The notes under the pieces were generated by a model that made no database searches, was not told the DNA's origin, and saw only the letters and a list, made by a program, of their open reading frames with translations. Below are positions 12,928 to 25,120 of a stretch of DNA of 64,000 bases, in pieces. The first letter of the stretch is position 1; every line of letters begins with the position of its first letter. The translations under genes and the position numbers were made by a program. Source of the DNA: Escallonia rubra (taxonomy: Eukaryota > Streptophyta > Magnoliopsida > Escalloniales > Escalloniaceae); NCBI GenBank assembly GCA_033065855.1, contig JAVXUO010001708.1, positions 62,001-126,000 on the forward strand, in the 5' to 3' direction.

Positions 12928-13421
12928 TGTGGCCAAAAATATCAAACATTATTTTAGCCATATCCATCTGTTATTGACCTATTGAAAAAGTATAATCTTT
13001 TATTGATATCATTGTATTATACTTTGAATATACCATTACAGCCTTTACATGGTACACACACTTGCATGAAACCTTCTAACTATATTCTCTCTTCAAGCTC
13101 AAATGGTCCAATAACATTCAAGCTTGGGTACGCACACGTGCAGACATTGCTTGAATGGTCCAATATACCATTACGGCGTTGACATGGTACGCACACGTGC
13201 AAACATTGCTTTCATGATCAAAGGGGGGCAAACGTTATTGGACCATTTGAGCTTGAAGAGAGAATATAGTCAGAAGGTTTCATGCAAGTGTGTGTACCAT
13301 GTAAAGGCTGTAATGGTATATTCAAAGTATAATACAATGATATCAATAAAAGATTATACTTTTTCAATAGGTCAATAACAGATGGATATGGCTAAAATAA
13401 TGTTTGATATTTTTGGCCACA
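12928..13421. repeat. 188-bp near-perfect inverted repeat (foldback) upstream of OEP61
   Basis: Arms 12928-13115 and 13234-13421 are each 188 bp and differ, by my reading, at one position (TTCTAACTAT versus TTCTGACTAT in the same sense). The 118-bp loop holds two direct copies of GGTACGCACACGTGCA plus ACATTGCTT, with CACGTG cores. Arm ends begin TGTGGCCAAAAA. It lies 434 bp upstream of the OEP61 start codon. No ORF of note and no clear target-site duplication. Likely a foldback or MITE-type element able to give a long hairpin RNA. Confidence 0.9.
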
Positions 13422-13732
13422 TATTGTTGACTTTACAAACTTTATGTTCGTGACTTAATTACACCTTGACCTCAAGGACACAGGTGTAATTAATTCTAGT
13501 TGTTATAATTAAAGTCAAGAACTTATAGTTAATTCAAAAGTTAACTCATTGGTTGACCACTGTACTATTAGGCAAATCAACCTTGGTCATTGGATATCGA
13601 TTTGTGTCAAAGTGACAATTAAGCTTTGAAAGTCGTTTCAATCCAACCACTCTGTTAGCTTCCGTCAATCTATATACGTTTATTTAGGGGTAAAACCATC
13701 ATAAATTGTTCATTTTCTTCTTTCTTCTTCCT

Positions 13733-13912
13733 TCACACACACGCACGCACACACGCATACATACAAAGTCACACACCCGTGCGTGCACATACACACTGAC
13801 ACGCACACACACACAGTCACGCGCGCGCGCACACACGTACATAGAGTCACGCGCACACACACAGTACACATGCGAGCACACACACACACATAATGTCACA
13901 CACATAGAGTCG
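13733..13912. repeat. Interrupted (CA)n / (CGCG) microsatellite
   Basis: About 180 bp of CACACA sequence with CGCGCG interruptions. It produces long open frames on both strands (Thr/His-rich on plus, Cys/Val-rich on minus) that are spurious. Confidence 0.9.
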
Positions 13913-14164
13913 TACATGCATTGTTTAATGATGGTAGAATTAATGGTGTCTAGAGGTCTGGGTCTTTTAGTGTCAGCGGAGTGGTGGTGGCATGGGTTTT
14001 CAATCTGGAAATAAATTGAGTTAGGACATTGATGTTGGTGGGGGCTTGAGGGTTATGGGATGCTGATGCGCTGATGACATGCGTTACATGTACGGTGGCG
14101 GCACAATGGTGGGTGGCAGTGGTGTTTTGGTAAGGATATCATTATATCTAATGGTCTTGGGTAT

Positions 14165-14570
14165 GGTGATGACAGAATGACAGAAAGGGGACATATCTCA
14201 AGGGTTTGTTGGTTACGTAAAGCACAAATCATGAAATGATTGATGAAATTCTGCTTACTAAGGTCTCCATTTGAATGTTGGAACATTTAGACTTGTTATT
14301 TTGCAGTATTGGACTATAAGTAGTGCTTGTCGTAAGAATCTCATACTTAATAATACAACTTGACCTTTCACCCAAAAAGACCATGAAATGGTCATGGGGT
14401 AGTGGCGCTGGAACAAAAGAAGGGGACAAATTTGCATATGGGTTTGATGGTAAAGTAGATAATAAACCATGAAATAGTTGATGAAATTCTGCTTACTTAC
14501 GTCTCCACTTGAATGTTGGAAATTTTAGACTTGTTTTTTACAGTGTTGGACTATAACCAGTGTTAGAGAA
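14165..14570. repeat. Two ~165-bp direct repeats
   Basis: Copies at 14165-14330 and 14404-14570 share GATGAAATTCTGCTTACT, GTCTCCA(T/C)TTGAATGTTGG and TTGGACTATAA in order. They are diverged and non-coding. Confidence 0.8.
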
Positions 14571-14829
14571 GAAACGGAGGGAAAGAAAAGGGTACAATGA
14601 CGAATATACCCCTAACTAAAAGGACTTAACGGGACGGTAGCAGGCTATATTTGACGGAATGACCTGATTTGAACAAATTTTAAAATTTAGTAGTCACTTC
14701 GACACAAATTAATATACAGTAACCAAAGTTGAATGTGCCTAATAGTACAGTGATCAACCGAGTAGATAACTCTTGATTAAATCCCAAATTTGGAGGGATG
14801 TTGCGTGATTGTAGTCGATAGTATAAAAC

Positions 14830-17800
14830 ATTGCAGTCAACTATAATAATTACTCAAGAAAATCACCTAACTCATTTTGGGCGTTACTTTCTCTTTAAAA
14901 AATTAGATTGAGGCATCGTTTTTGTTAAAAAGCTAATGAAAAGATCTATTCAAATGTAAAAAAAGTTTAGTCCCATAATTATTTCCAAAATATCTGAGTT
15001 AGCTCCAATTTTGACTCATTTACTAGAAACACACTTGTACGAGAAGATATCAACTTACCTACAATGCACAAGGGGTCTAAGAGTCATTTTAGGTCACAGT
15101 CGTTAATTTAAGCATCAAACAAAGACTGATTAAAATAAGATAAGAAAATTTACACTTGAAAGTAACTTAGTATATGCATTCATGAATGTAACACACCAAT
15201 TTTTTGGAGCGTTACTTTCAAATAAAAAATGACAGAAAATTTAAATTGTTTTTATAAAATCTCCCAAATTGGTTATTTAGATCTAAAAATAACTCTCCAA
15301 GTTACATGCCAAATAGGCCTAAAACAGTAATGTAGTCCCCAAATTACTCTTACACATAGTTCCAAGTTAAACGTCCAAATCCAAATAATTTTTCCTCGTT
15401 ATAATATCTAAAAATAGTCAAAGTTAACTCTGAAATTAAACTATTAGCTCTCGGTCACACAGCTAGCCTCGTTATCCAGTCCCTTTTATTGCCTGAAAGG
15501 AAAATAACAATGGAGTGAGCCAAATGCCCAGTAAGGTCGCTTAACGGACCAACAAAAAAGAATGCAAAAATGTCTGAGAAAATGAAATTATGGAGCTACA
15601 TAATTTCAACTGAACAGATTCGGGATAGAGTTTCAAATTTGCAAAAGTGGTTTTCATACAGAGACAAACACTAGAAGAGCCATTCAAAAATAAGGTCTCA
15701 CTGTCATCACTGACACGTGAGGTAAGGCTCAGAAAATAAGATCGTGTTCTCTAACTCATCTCACTGAGCTAGCACACGTTCCAGTCCGTGTGGGTAAGTC
15801 AGAAACAAAAAAGTCACATACGTTGTGACATGGCTCGCATAATAGGTATTTAATTGTAGCCAACAAATAAGACAGACACCAACATGTTAACTAAATTGGG
15901 TTCACAAGTGGCTTACATCGACTAGCGGCATACGGCTCACGCTAATGAGTGCCACTCATAAGTCATACAAAGGAATTCGGCGGAAAAATAGATGGCGAAC
16001 GTACAAGAACATGACATGTTACAATCTATCACGAGTAAATGAGTATGTATATGATAGCTACAGTTAACATGCCACAAGGGTAAATGAGACAATTTAATGT
16101 GTTCTAAGCATCAGACCAAAAGTAAAACCATAAGAAACAAAGTCAGAATTCAGCAGATTTTATATTAATGGAAGTTCCAAAGGTCCAAATGCTTGATGAA
16201 AGAAGAGAAATCCACAAAAGAATGGTGTGTGGCAATTCATTGGTCAACGACTATAAGCTGCCTAATAAGAGCAAACAAGTAGAATGAACATATACAAAGG
16301 CTACCTAATGGTGAAATTCATACGCGTAGGTTTCCACCCATGAAAACCAGAGTCTTAAATGGTTCAATGTGTCGAATAGCTGGAAAAGAGAAGGTTTGTT
16401 GTCATGATATGAAATGAGTATACATAAGGACATGGTGACTCAGTTTCTTGTATATGGAACCATGCGACAGTAGCACAAGCTCAAATCATGCATGTTTCAC
16501 CATCAATAAAAGAAAGAGCTGATGGAATCTTAGAAGAATTCTGCAAAGGCATATCAAGCTGCAGACAAACAAGAAATCACAGAGTAAGAAACACAAATAG
16601 AAAGAATCTGATTCACAGCAACTGATTATCAACAAACATAATCCGTTGGGGCTTGAGATAAGTCGAGACCATGAAATTTCAGATTTAAAATAAAAACGAA
16701 CACTTACGAAATAAATCTGAACAAGTCCCATTGGTAGGTCAATAATTGAAGGGATGTTTTCTTATAAACATACGATTGATTGGTCAAATGCTGATTAAAT
16801 TTAGATTTCAGAGATAGTAACCCTTACCTTAATTGCGTGAAATCCCCAAAGCAATTCCCATGACGGAGTTTATCAATAGATTCCAAACGGCACTAAGGTC
16901 AATCACCAAAAACTTAAGGCTTTAGGGATCTTACTTCTATATAAACCCTAATTCAAGAATCAGAATATACCTCTTACCTTATATTCATGCCAAAAGTCTA
17001 CGGCTAATGAGATTAACGCTGGTTCTTTTGTTTGTTCTTCTCATAAGTCCAAACCAAAAATAATGATACATAAAAGTACCTCAACCCTAAATAAAATCTG
17101 CTTGAGATATTTTTAGAATACCATTCACGTCTCTAAATTCTCTAAATTTACAAAATAGGTCTAAATTGAGTCCAATCGTGTATCATCACTAAAATTCTTT
17201 CAAATAAAAAAAAAGTCTATGAATCAGATTAATGGAATGTCAAACCTCAGGTCAAATAAGTATAAATTAAGCTCTAAAAATCCCGGGAATAAAATCTTAA
17301 CTTCACCAAATTTTTGGGGTATTACAATAAATGAAATTTAACATTGGACATACCACTATAGGTTTAAGCTCCTTTCTAAGCATCCACTTTTAGCACACAT
17401 TAGATGATAACCAATGTGTTGGATCGTCAAAATAAGATGTATGCTTAAGTTATGGCCAGAGGGCTAGCAAAAAAGTTTGGTAATTATAGGATTTTTTTTA
17501 TACCATCGAAAATCTTGTTTTTGACAAGTGACCATACAACCGTACATAAATCAAGTCTTGCCCAAACTCAAAGCAGAAAGTTTCTACAACAACGCAAGTT
17601 AGGGCCAGAATTACAAGCTTGTAATATATAGGTAATCCAGTAATGACAATTTTGCAGTATAACGAGAGAACCATTTGGAGCTTCTTTTCCTTATATTCTT
17701 GGCTTCGTTAACAAACTTGGTTACAAAGATGGCATTCTCCTAATTTTTCATAACTGCGGTAAAGTGGTATGTTCTATGGAGCGTTTTCGTCCATAGAATA

Positions 17801-17851
17801 AATGATGTTCAACACCCTTGTTTTAACACTATAAAGTGCATTAAGGACAAT

Positions 17852-17886
<35 letters not shown>
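14830..17886. other. Gene-free region with LTR-like debris
   Basis: I see no credible coding sequence. TGTAACACACCAATTTTTTGG at 15188 (plus) and TGTAATACCCCAAAAATTTG read on the minus strand from 17328 both resemble starts of plant LTRs. GAGTGAGCCAAATGCCCAGT near 15513 is like motifs in plant Ty3 LTRs. The two starts face each other rather than repeat directly, so they are not one intact element. The right edge is a CA/TA microsatellite (17850-17886) into which the MULE is inserted. Confidence 0.3.
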
Positions 17887-18250
17887 GGAGCCGATCTCTA
17901 TCTACCAGTGGCACCACATATCTGACCGTCCACGTGTACCCGTGGATGGCCCAGATTTGACTTTTTTTTCTTCAAAAAGTGTTAACCCCTTATAAGAGTG
18001 GCGGTTAGTACAAAAGTAAAAAATACCCTTTCATGTGCAAAATACCCTAACCGCCAGTCTTTGAAGCGGTTAGGGGCCCACCTAACCGCCACAAAGACTG
18101 GGGGTTAATGGCCCACAGTATTAGAGAAACAACCCACCTAACCGCCACAAAGAGTAGCGGTCAGTGGGCCCCTAACTGCTATTCTTTGTAGCGGTTACAT
18201 GGGTCCCCTTTTCACTCATTCGGCAAATTCATTCCACCATATTTTTTACT
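17887..18250. repeat. Left terminal inverted repeat of the MULE
   Basis: Pairs with 25121-25498 in inverse orientation: GGAGCCGAT end, CCACGTGTACCCGTGGATG, TTTTTCTTCAAAAAGTGTTAA, several TAACCGCCACAAAGA-type hairpins, and finally ATTCATTCCACCAT. Small indels and substitutions separate the arms. Confidence 0.88.
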
Positions 18251-18539
18251 CTCTCTCTCTCTCTCTCTCTCTCTATTCTTTCCCCACTTTCTCCATCATC
18301 TTCATCCTCCCAAATCACACCTACATAATCTCCATCATAACACAAACAAAAAAAATCCTACGCTAGAAGATTGGTGGATAGTAGTTAGAAGATTGGTGAA
18401 AATTTTCTTTAAAGCAAGTAAGTATTTCGAATTTTCTTCTATAAATCCATGTTAATTTCATGAATTGAAACTTCTTTATCTTTCAATTGGCATTTATTTT
18501 ATGCTTGAATTATGTTCTTACCATAAACTCAAACTAGGG

Positions 18540-18910
18540 TTTTTTAGAAATTGAAATTAGGGATTGAATTAGTGGCTTACTCTATGTATGGATTGAAATT
18601 AGAGATTGAATTAGTGGCTTTTAGGTTTTGAAATTAGGGTTTTGCTTGAGATTCGAAAATAGGATTTTTTTAGGTTTTCAAATTTTGGGGTTTTTTAAGG
18701 CTTCAAATTGGGGGGGTTTTTAGGACTTCAAAATTGTGAGTTTTTTAGGGCTCCAAATTAGGGCATTTTTAGGGCTTCAAATTGAGGGTTTTTTAGGGCT
18801 TCAAAATTGGAGGTTTTTTAGGCCTCCAAATTGGGGTTTTTGATTTTGACAAAATTGGGGGTTTTTTATGGCTCCAAATTAGGGCATTTTTAGGGCTCCA
18901 AATTGGGGGT
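18540..18910. repeat. AGGGTTTTTTAGGGCTTCAAATTG minisatellite
   Basis: About ten degenerate copies, roughly 30-36 bp each, of a unit containing TTTTTTAGGGCTTCAAATTG. It lies between the left TIR and the PMD coding region, where a 5' leader or promoter would be. Confidence 0.8.
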
Positions 18911-19001
18911 TGATTTTAGATTATGTGTTCTTGTTTTCGTTTTGGGATGTAAATAGTATACACGCTAAGTTGGTTTACGATTATATTTTTTTCTTAGAGA
19001 T

Positions 19002-21590
19002 ATGGAGTTCAACCCCGGACCTTATGATTCATCAATCCTATACGATGATGATGACCACGTCGCGAGGGTCGTATTTGATGGTGTCGAAAGAGGTGTTTTG
19101 GAAACAATTCAAAACACAAGTCACCTCCAAGAATGGGTACTAAATGAGGAACAACATCAAATATTAAATAGTCAGGGTTTCTCTTTGTTCATTGTCCTTC
19201 ATCATTGGTCTCGGCACGACGAGTGCTTTATGTCCGCTCTAGTTGAGCGATGGAGGAGTGAGACGAACACATTTCACTTTTGATTTGGTGAAATGACTGT
19301 TACATTAGAGGACGTCGGTTTTATACTTGGACTCCTATGTCACGGCAGACCCATTACTTCGACTAGGACGTCTGCAATGATAGCTCAGCTTGCTAGGCAA
19401 TATTTTTCAGGATTTCGAAGGAATGCCTTACATCAAACGGCATCAAACTTAAGTGGCTGGGAGAGCAGTATAGCGTGTTACCTAATGCATACACTCCTCA
19501 TGATTTGGTGACGTATACAAAGACATTCTTAATGTACGTTATTGGAGTTGTATTACTTCCGACGCATTTGAAAAACACGGTGCATCCGAAATATATACTG
19601 TTCCTGGATGACCTTGAGGAGGTATACTCATATTCACGGGGTTCAGCTGTACTTGCGCACCTATATCGAGCACTGCATAAAGCTACGAGAAAGGGTGCCA
19701 AGTCCAATTGCCGCCTGCCTGACTCTATTACAGGTATGAGTATTTATATCTTGGTTGACGTGTCAATATATTCGTGATTAATTACTAATTCCATATAATG
19801 TTTGCATTCACAGATTTGGTCCTACGAAAGGCTACCCACGGGTCGTCCACGGCCGCGAGATGATTTTGATGAGACGTGGTCTAGCACGTTGGCTTATCAG
19901 AATACGCACAACCGGAAGAGAGGGGTAGACCCCCACCACCATCTAAAGTTCTATATGGGGGAGCTAGAGATATTGGAGGCATCACAGGTGAAGTGGCAGA
20001 CATACTACAAGGTGATGCAATGGCTAGATGAGTGGTGTTGGCAACTTCCAGTGTCGTACGTGCTGGCAGGTTTGGTTCGGGTGCCGCTCATTCATTTTGA
20101 AATATGTGAGTTTCAGATGCCCGATCAAGCTATGAGGCAAGCTGGATGTCTATAAGGGATACCAAAACCCGTTGTAGACATACGGCCATATAGGAAGGGC
20201 TGAGGGCTAAACTTCGGTTCCTGATGTCTTGGGTGTGTTGACCGACGAGGTGCAACAGTGGAATACATGGCAAGAAACATACGATAGCCTTATAGAGATG
20301 AAGAACAGGGGCACCAGTATTGAGGAGTACCTTGAATGGTTTCTCAGGGTGACGCGCACGAGGGTGAATCGCCCTTCCCAGGCGAAGAGGACAATGTACG
20401 AGCCACATGCGATTATCAACCAGTTCTGGGTGTTGAACATTGTAAGTCATTTACTTCTGATTCAATTTTTATTTGTGCACCTTCTCGACCCTGCCTGCAA
20501 TGATTAGTCATATTTTCCATGCATGTTTGTTAGGTTGACCTGGGCAGTGAGGTGTTCATGCAACTTGAGGAGTTTGATTGGTTTGTCGCGCATGCCCCTG
20601 ACAGTATCAAGAAGTCCATTGAGAGGTACAAGACTGAAGTTCACAACTTTAGTAATGCATACCGGGGTTACCAAGGGGAGCCATCTGTTCGCTTGCCAGT
20701 TGACGCGTACGGTTCTCAGCCACAGAGTCAGGTGACCCAAGCAACTCCTCAGGAGCGCCCAAGCGGGATTGGATCGACGAGCATTACTTTGGGCCTGAGC
20801 CAAGGGCTACACCATACTTTCATGTTTGGTATTACCTAGGTCACGAGGACATGAGAATGTTGGCGCCGAAAATAAATCTTTCGAATTTTGTCATGGACGC
20901 TTACACGGATATGCTCCGGGTTAGAGAGCTGCAGCATAACCCCTGCCAAGGTTTGAAGATCAACATGTATCCCTCTCATTTTATGTATATCGTGCTAGAC
21001 AACATGAATAATTTGACAGAATAGAGGAAGAGGCGAGGGAAGATCAAGGGTGCATGGATACCCTCAGCAAACTTGCTAGGCATGTTGAGGTTGGAGAATC
21101 AATGTCGCATCTGAGGCGAACCTTATCATGATACCTCATATACATGCAAGCCACTTCTTCTTAGTAGTTCTGTATCCTGCGACGAATACGGTCCACATAT
21201 ATGATAGCTTGAGGGAGGACGAACATGCTCAGCAGCTGGCGCAGATGTACAAAACGTACATCAATGCAATGGTTAGTCTAGAATTCGACATTAATTTTAC
21301 ATTATGTCATACTTGAAACGCTGTTGACATTTTTTATTGTTGGATGCAGACTACTATTATTCCACTAGATGTACACCATTATTTGGGAGAGGTCATTCAC
21401 GAGCAATTCGACGATGGATCCTTGGACGGTCGAGATGATACAGGACTGACTAAAGCAATATAACAGTCACGATTGTGGGCTTTATGTGCTCAAGTAAATG
21501 GACTACCTAGCTCGTGTGGAGGTGCTCGAATCTACGTCGTGGTCTCGGAGGGATGCGCTGACATTTAGATATAAGATAGCTTAGGAGCTA
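19002..21590 (+). pseudogene. PMD (MAIN-like, aminotransferase-like) plus Ulp1/C48 protease coding region, degraded
   Basis: Translation from the ATG at 19002 gives typical PMD sequence: SALVERWRSETNTFHF, then FGEMTVTLEDVGFILGL, then VHPKYILFLDDLEE, RGSAVLAHLYRAL and WSYERLPTGRPRP. A likely intron separates 19733 from 19815. PMD-type sequence continues to 20440 (TDEVQQWNTWQETYDSL, RTMYEPHAIINQFW) and 20530-20760. From ~20770 it becomes a C48-like protease: FGPEPRATPYFHVW, GKIKGAWIPSANL, then ASHFFLVVLYPATNTVHIYD (His and Asp) and YNSHDCGLYVLK near 21470 (Cys). Damage: an in-frame TGA at 19281, a frameshift near 19440, TAA at 20153, frame changes near 20190, and TAG at ~21023 and ~21583. Family knowledge: PMD and Ulp1-like domains are both known passengers of plant MULEs. 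Whether PMD and protease were one protein is inference. Confidence 0.8.
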
Positions 21591-21898
21591 AAAAAAGGTA
21601 TAGCTAGACGTCTTCCTTACTATTATCTTGAGATGTACTAGACGTTTGCCTTATTATAATTGTTGTTGGATTTTGGATGTTGAGGTTTGAAATTGAATTA
21701 GCTCAAAACGAGTTTGCCGGCTTTATTTTAAGATGTAGTTAGGGGTTTGCCATTTTATTATTATTGTTGGATTTTGGATGTTGGGATTTGAAATTGGATT
21801 GTTGGATTTTTCAGATTGGGATTGGATTGTCGAGATATAGAGTATGGATTTTCCAATTAGAAGCCCGACAAAAAAAAAAAAAACCTAACCGCTACCCG

Positions 21899-22292
21899 GC
21901 ACACTAACTAATTAGCCGTTTTCAATGGAAATTGAGAATTTTTTTTTTTAGGTTTTTCAGTGTCGCCCCTTCTCGAGCACACTTTAGGCCCAGATTCATA
22001 GCTTCCGGTAAAAAAAAAAAAACAATTGGGCTTCGGGCACTTTAGGCACACTAATTAGCCCCTTCCTATGAATTTCAGTGGAAATTGAGAAAAAATATGT
22101 TTTTGGTTTTTCAGTGTCGCCCCTTCTCGGGTACACTTTAGGGCTGGATTCATAGCATCTGGTGAATTTTTTTTTTTTTTTGGCTTCTTGCACTTTAAGC
22201 ACACTAATTAGCCCCTTCCTATGAATTTCAGTGGAAATTTAGACAAAATATTTTTTTGGTTTTTCAGTGTCGCCCCTTCTCAGGCACACTAA
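21899..22292. repeat. Three-copy ~150-bp tandem repeat at the convergence point
   Basis: Copies begin near 21899, 22048 and 22201. Each contains ACTAATTAGCC, CAGTGGAAATT(G/T)AGA, GGTTTTTCAGTGTCGCCCCT and, in the first two, CTTTAGG...GGATTCATAGC. It lies exactly between the 3' ends of the two opposed coding regions of the MULE. Confidence 0.85.
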
Positions 22293-22542
22293 CATAACAT
22301 TAAGGTTCAACACACCAAATTTCAAATTATGCAGTAAAAATTAACAATTAAAGTTCAAATTAAACATTAACCCTAACACTCTTCTTCATCATCGTCCTCC
22401 TCGACCATACCGTCAGGTTTGATACCTAACACTTTGTAGTGGTTTCTCTTGTCATGATCAGTCATCTTATTACACAACGCACACTTTCGCAGTCATTTCT
22501 GACATGTTGCATCTTCAATCAGACTCTTCATATATATATTGC

Positions 22543-24741
22543 TCATTTTCGCCAATTTGTTTGAGAAAGAATTGGATAAAAAATATCTTCATACTCACCT
22601 TGCAGACTGGCTATGTCAACAACTGACTGTGAAGCAATGACCGAAGCTCGAGTGATTCTAGCGGCTAGAGTCGTCCAAGTAGTTGGAGTGTCCCGTCTGT
22701 CTGGTATTGCCACCCTAAATTGTGCAAGATTAGCCTTATCTTGTGCGGCTGCGTCAACTTGATACTTGTACCCATCAAATGTTGACGTCGTATCCAACAA
22801 TAAACCATGCGTGATGTTACAGAGGTGATTATATCGCAGTGTCTCAAATTGCTCGAAACCAACTGTAACATTGGGCTCATAAGGTATGTGACCGTGTACT
22901 CTATTGGCTTGCTTCGTCCACCGATCTAAGATATACTCTTTCGGAATTTCACGAGCATGTTTCGCGCTAAAAAATTATAGCGTGTTTCGACAAAGTATAC
23001 ATTTATGCTCAAACAGTTGACAGTTGCAATTAACAAATTCGGTGTCCAGACAAACTGATACGGTAAAATGTCTTCTGTTCTTCAGAGCCGAAGAAAAGCA
23101 CGGATTGACAAAATTCATCACATTTGTTAAAGCATAAACTTTAAGATCTTTGGTGCATTGCTCGTGCAACTTTGTCATGCTATATTGATTCGACTTTTGT
23201 TGTTCCTCTTGAAACTGTCTAAAATTTTCTTGGTATAGACTTGAGCCGCATGAGCCTCCAAATGTGAAAAAACTACTATGGCTCTTTCTCTGTAAACAGT
23301 AGCCGCGTCGGCTTCTCTTTCAAAGAAAAATTGCTTGTCAAAGGGCTTTCTGCATCTTAAGTACGAATTCCTTTATACTTGAAGAATGGCATACGTACCC
23401 ATCAAAGAATGCATTCATACCTTCATTTCTCGAGGTCGTAGTCATTCCAGCTGCAAAAAACTTTTTGGTGTAAGGACCTATTGTGTCTTGATCTCATACA
23501 ACGCTTTCAACCATTCATGACTGTGTAAAGAGTAGACATCCATTAACTTGGCCCACCTCTCCTCGAACACGTCGGCCGTCAATGATTTCTTGACACATGT
23601 ATTAAAGTCACTCTTGAATGTCGGATGGTTTGCATATACATTGTGAAGACGTTCAGGATATTTGTTGCTTATGTGCCATGTGCACAGGCCATGATGGGTA
23701 TCTGGAAAAACCTTAGCGATTGCATTTTTCATTGCCAAATCATGGTCGGTGATGATGGTTTTTGGAGGGATATGATACATTGCTTCAAGCCACGTTTCAA
23801 ATAACCACGTAAATGACTCATCTGTCTCATCCCTAAGCAGGGCAAAGCCAAACAAGATTGATTGATAGTGGTGGTTCACCTCGATAAATGGAGCAAAAGG
23901 CATAAAGTACTTATTTGTGCGGTATGTGGTGTCAAATGTCACAACATCGCCAAAGTTTTGGTAAACAGCTCAGCTCTCGAACGAGCATCCACCCAAAATA
24001 TAGTATTAATGCGGTTCTCATCATCCAGTTGGAGACTATAGAAAAAGCCAGAATTCTCACCTTGAAGGCGCTTAAAGATATCAAGTGTAGCTTGAGAATC
24101 ACTCTTATTGAAAGACTCTCTCCTCTGAGCACGAATTTCATTTTGAAGGTCTACTTCGTTGAAGCTCAACTTGTCAACCCCCCCACCCCCAGTCTGGCTT
24201 GAGAAAAACCCCTATTATTCTAAAAGGTGGAATTTTAGCCTCGACCATTGTAAATATCAGTTGTCTGTGTGCTGCGCTTATTTGTCGGTGCGAATGAATT
24301 TGATCGATCTTACTATGGGTCATCAATTGATGATTATGGCTCAATTCGACTCTCGTCACAACCCAATAGTTTTCATTTTTCCTGTGTACTACATACACAT
24401 GGGCCTTGCAGTCGGTACCCAGAAATGTGTCCCTTTTTGTTTTGTTTTGTTGGCCCTTCATCACTAATCTGAACCGCCGAGGGTACATGCGGTGTTCCTC
24501 TATGATACTCAAATAGTCGGGAACAAAGTTGGTCTATTTTGGCCCATTTTCTAGTCGTCTTAATTCTAACACCGAAACCCAGCTTTTTCGAATATGCTTT
24601 ATAGTATGCTTCAACTTCGTCCAGTGTTTGAAAAACTTGACCTTTGTAAGGTGGGTCAGAATCTTCACAAAAATTATTTCCTCCAATTGCATCAATATTT
24701 ATATTGAAATCTACAAAAATATATTTTTTATAAATTCTCAA
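22543..24741 (-). pseudogene. FAR1/FHY3-type MULE transposase, frameshifted
   Basis: Read from 24741 leftward. A FAR1-like DNA-binding region starts PYKGQVFQTLDEVEAYYKAY and continues with CKAHVYVVHRKNENYWVVTR and LSHNHQLM. Then comes the MULE DDE core: VTFDTTYRTNKY (first Asp), KTIITDHDLAMKNAI (second Asp), and TSRNEGMNAFFDGYV near 23420 (catalytic Glu). Last is a SWIM-type motif, FVNCNCQLFEHKCILCRNTL near 23000, and a C-terminal tail ending at 22543. Frame changes occur near 24500, 24172, 23945, 23476 and 23200, with a stop just after the SWIM motif. The SWIM motif has Asn where family members have the zinc-binding His. Total span fits a ~730-aa protein. It is transcribed toward the PMD/Ulp1 genes. 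Confidence 0.88.
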
Positions 24742-25120
24742 TACTTCATAGAATTAAATGAAAAGAATTGAAAAGAAACTGAAATGAAAAGGAAAAACTT
24801 ACTATGTAGTATTGTTGCTTTCAATTGTCTCCTCCTTCAAGATAATTGCTCCAATTTTGGCTTCAAGATAATATCACCAACTATGGATAAACTAGCTTCA
24901 AGATATAAGTAAAAACTTACTAGATCTAATTGAACTTGGATTCTTGCCAGAGACTTAGAGTTTGTGATATTGGAAGAATTTATTAGAGTTTTTGTTTGGA
25001 GTTGATGAAAGATGTAGTGGTGAAGAAATGGGAGTTTAAGGTTTATGGAGGATGAAGAAATGGTTGGGCTCGAGAGTGAGTAAGTGGGGAAGGAAAAGAA
25101 AGAGAGAGAGAAAGAGAGTG

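Larger units (their letters stand above)
13540..14772. mobile_element. Diverged TIR element with CA-rich core
   Basis: Left arm 13540-13667 and right arm ~14625-14772 are inverted relatives. Both carry CACTGTACTATTAGGCA, TTTGTGTC(A/G)AAGTGAC and (T)CCGTCAA in mirrored order, with substitutions and indels. The interior has a CA-rich tract and two ~165-bp direct repeats. No transposase ORF. Probably an old non-autonomous DNA element; boundaries are approximate. Confidence 0.55.

Noticed and set aside
13699-14014. Thr/His-rich and Cys-rich open frames
   Set aside because: Translation of an interrupted CA repeat.
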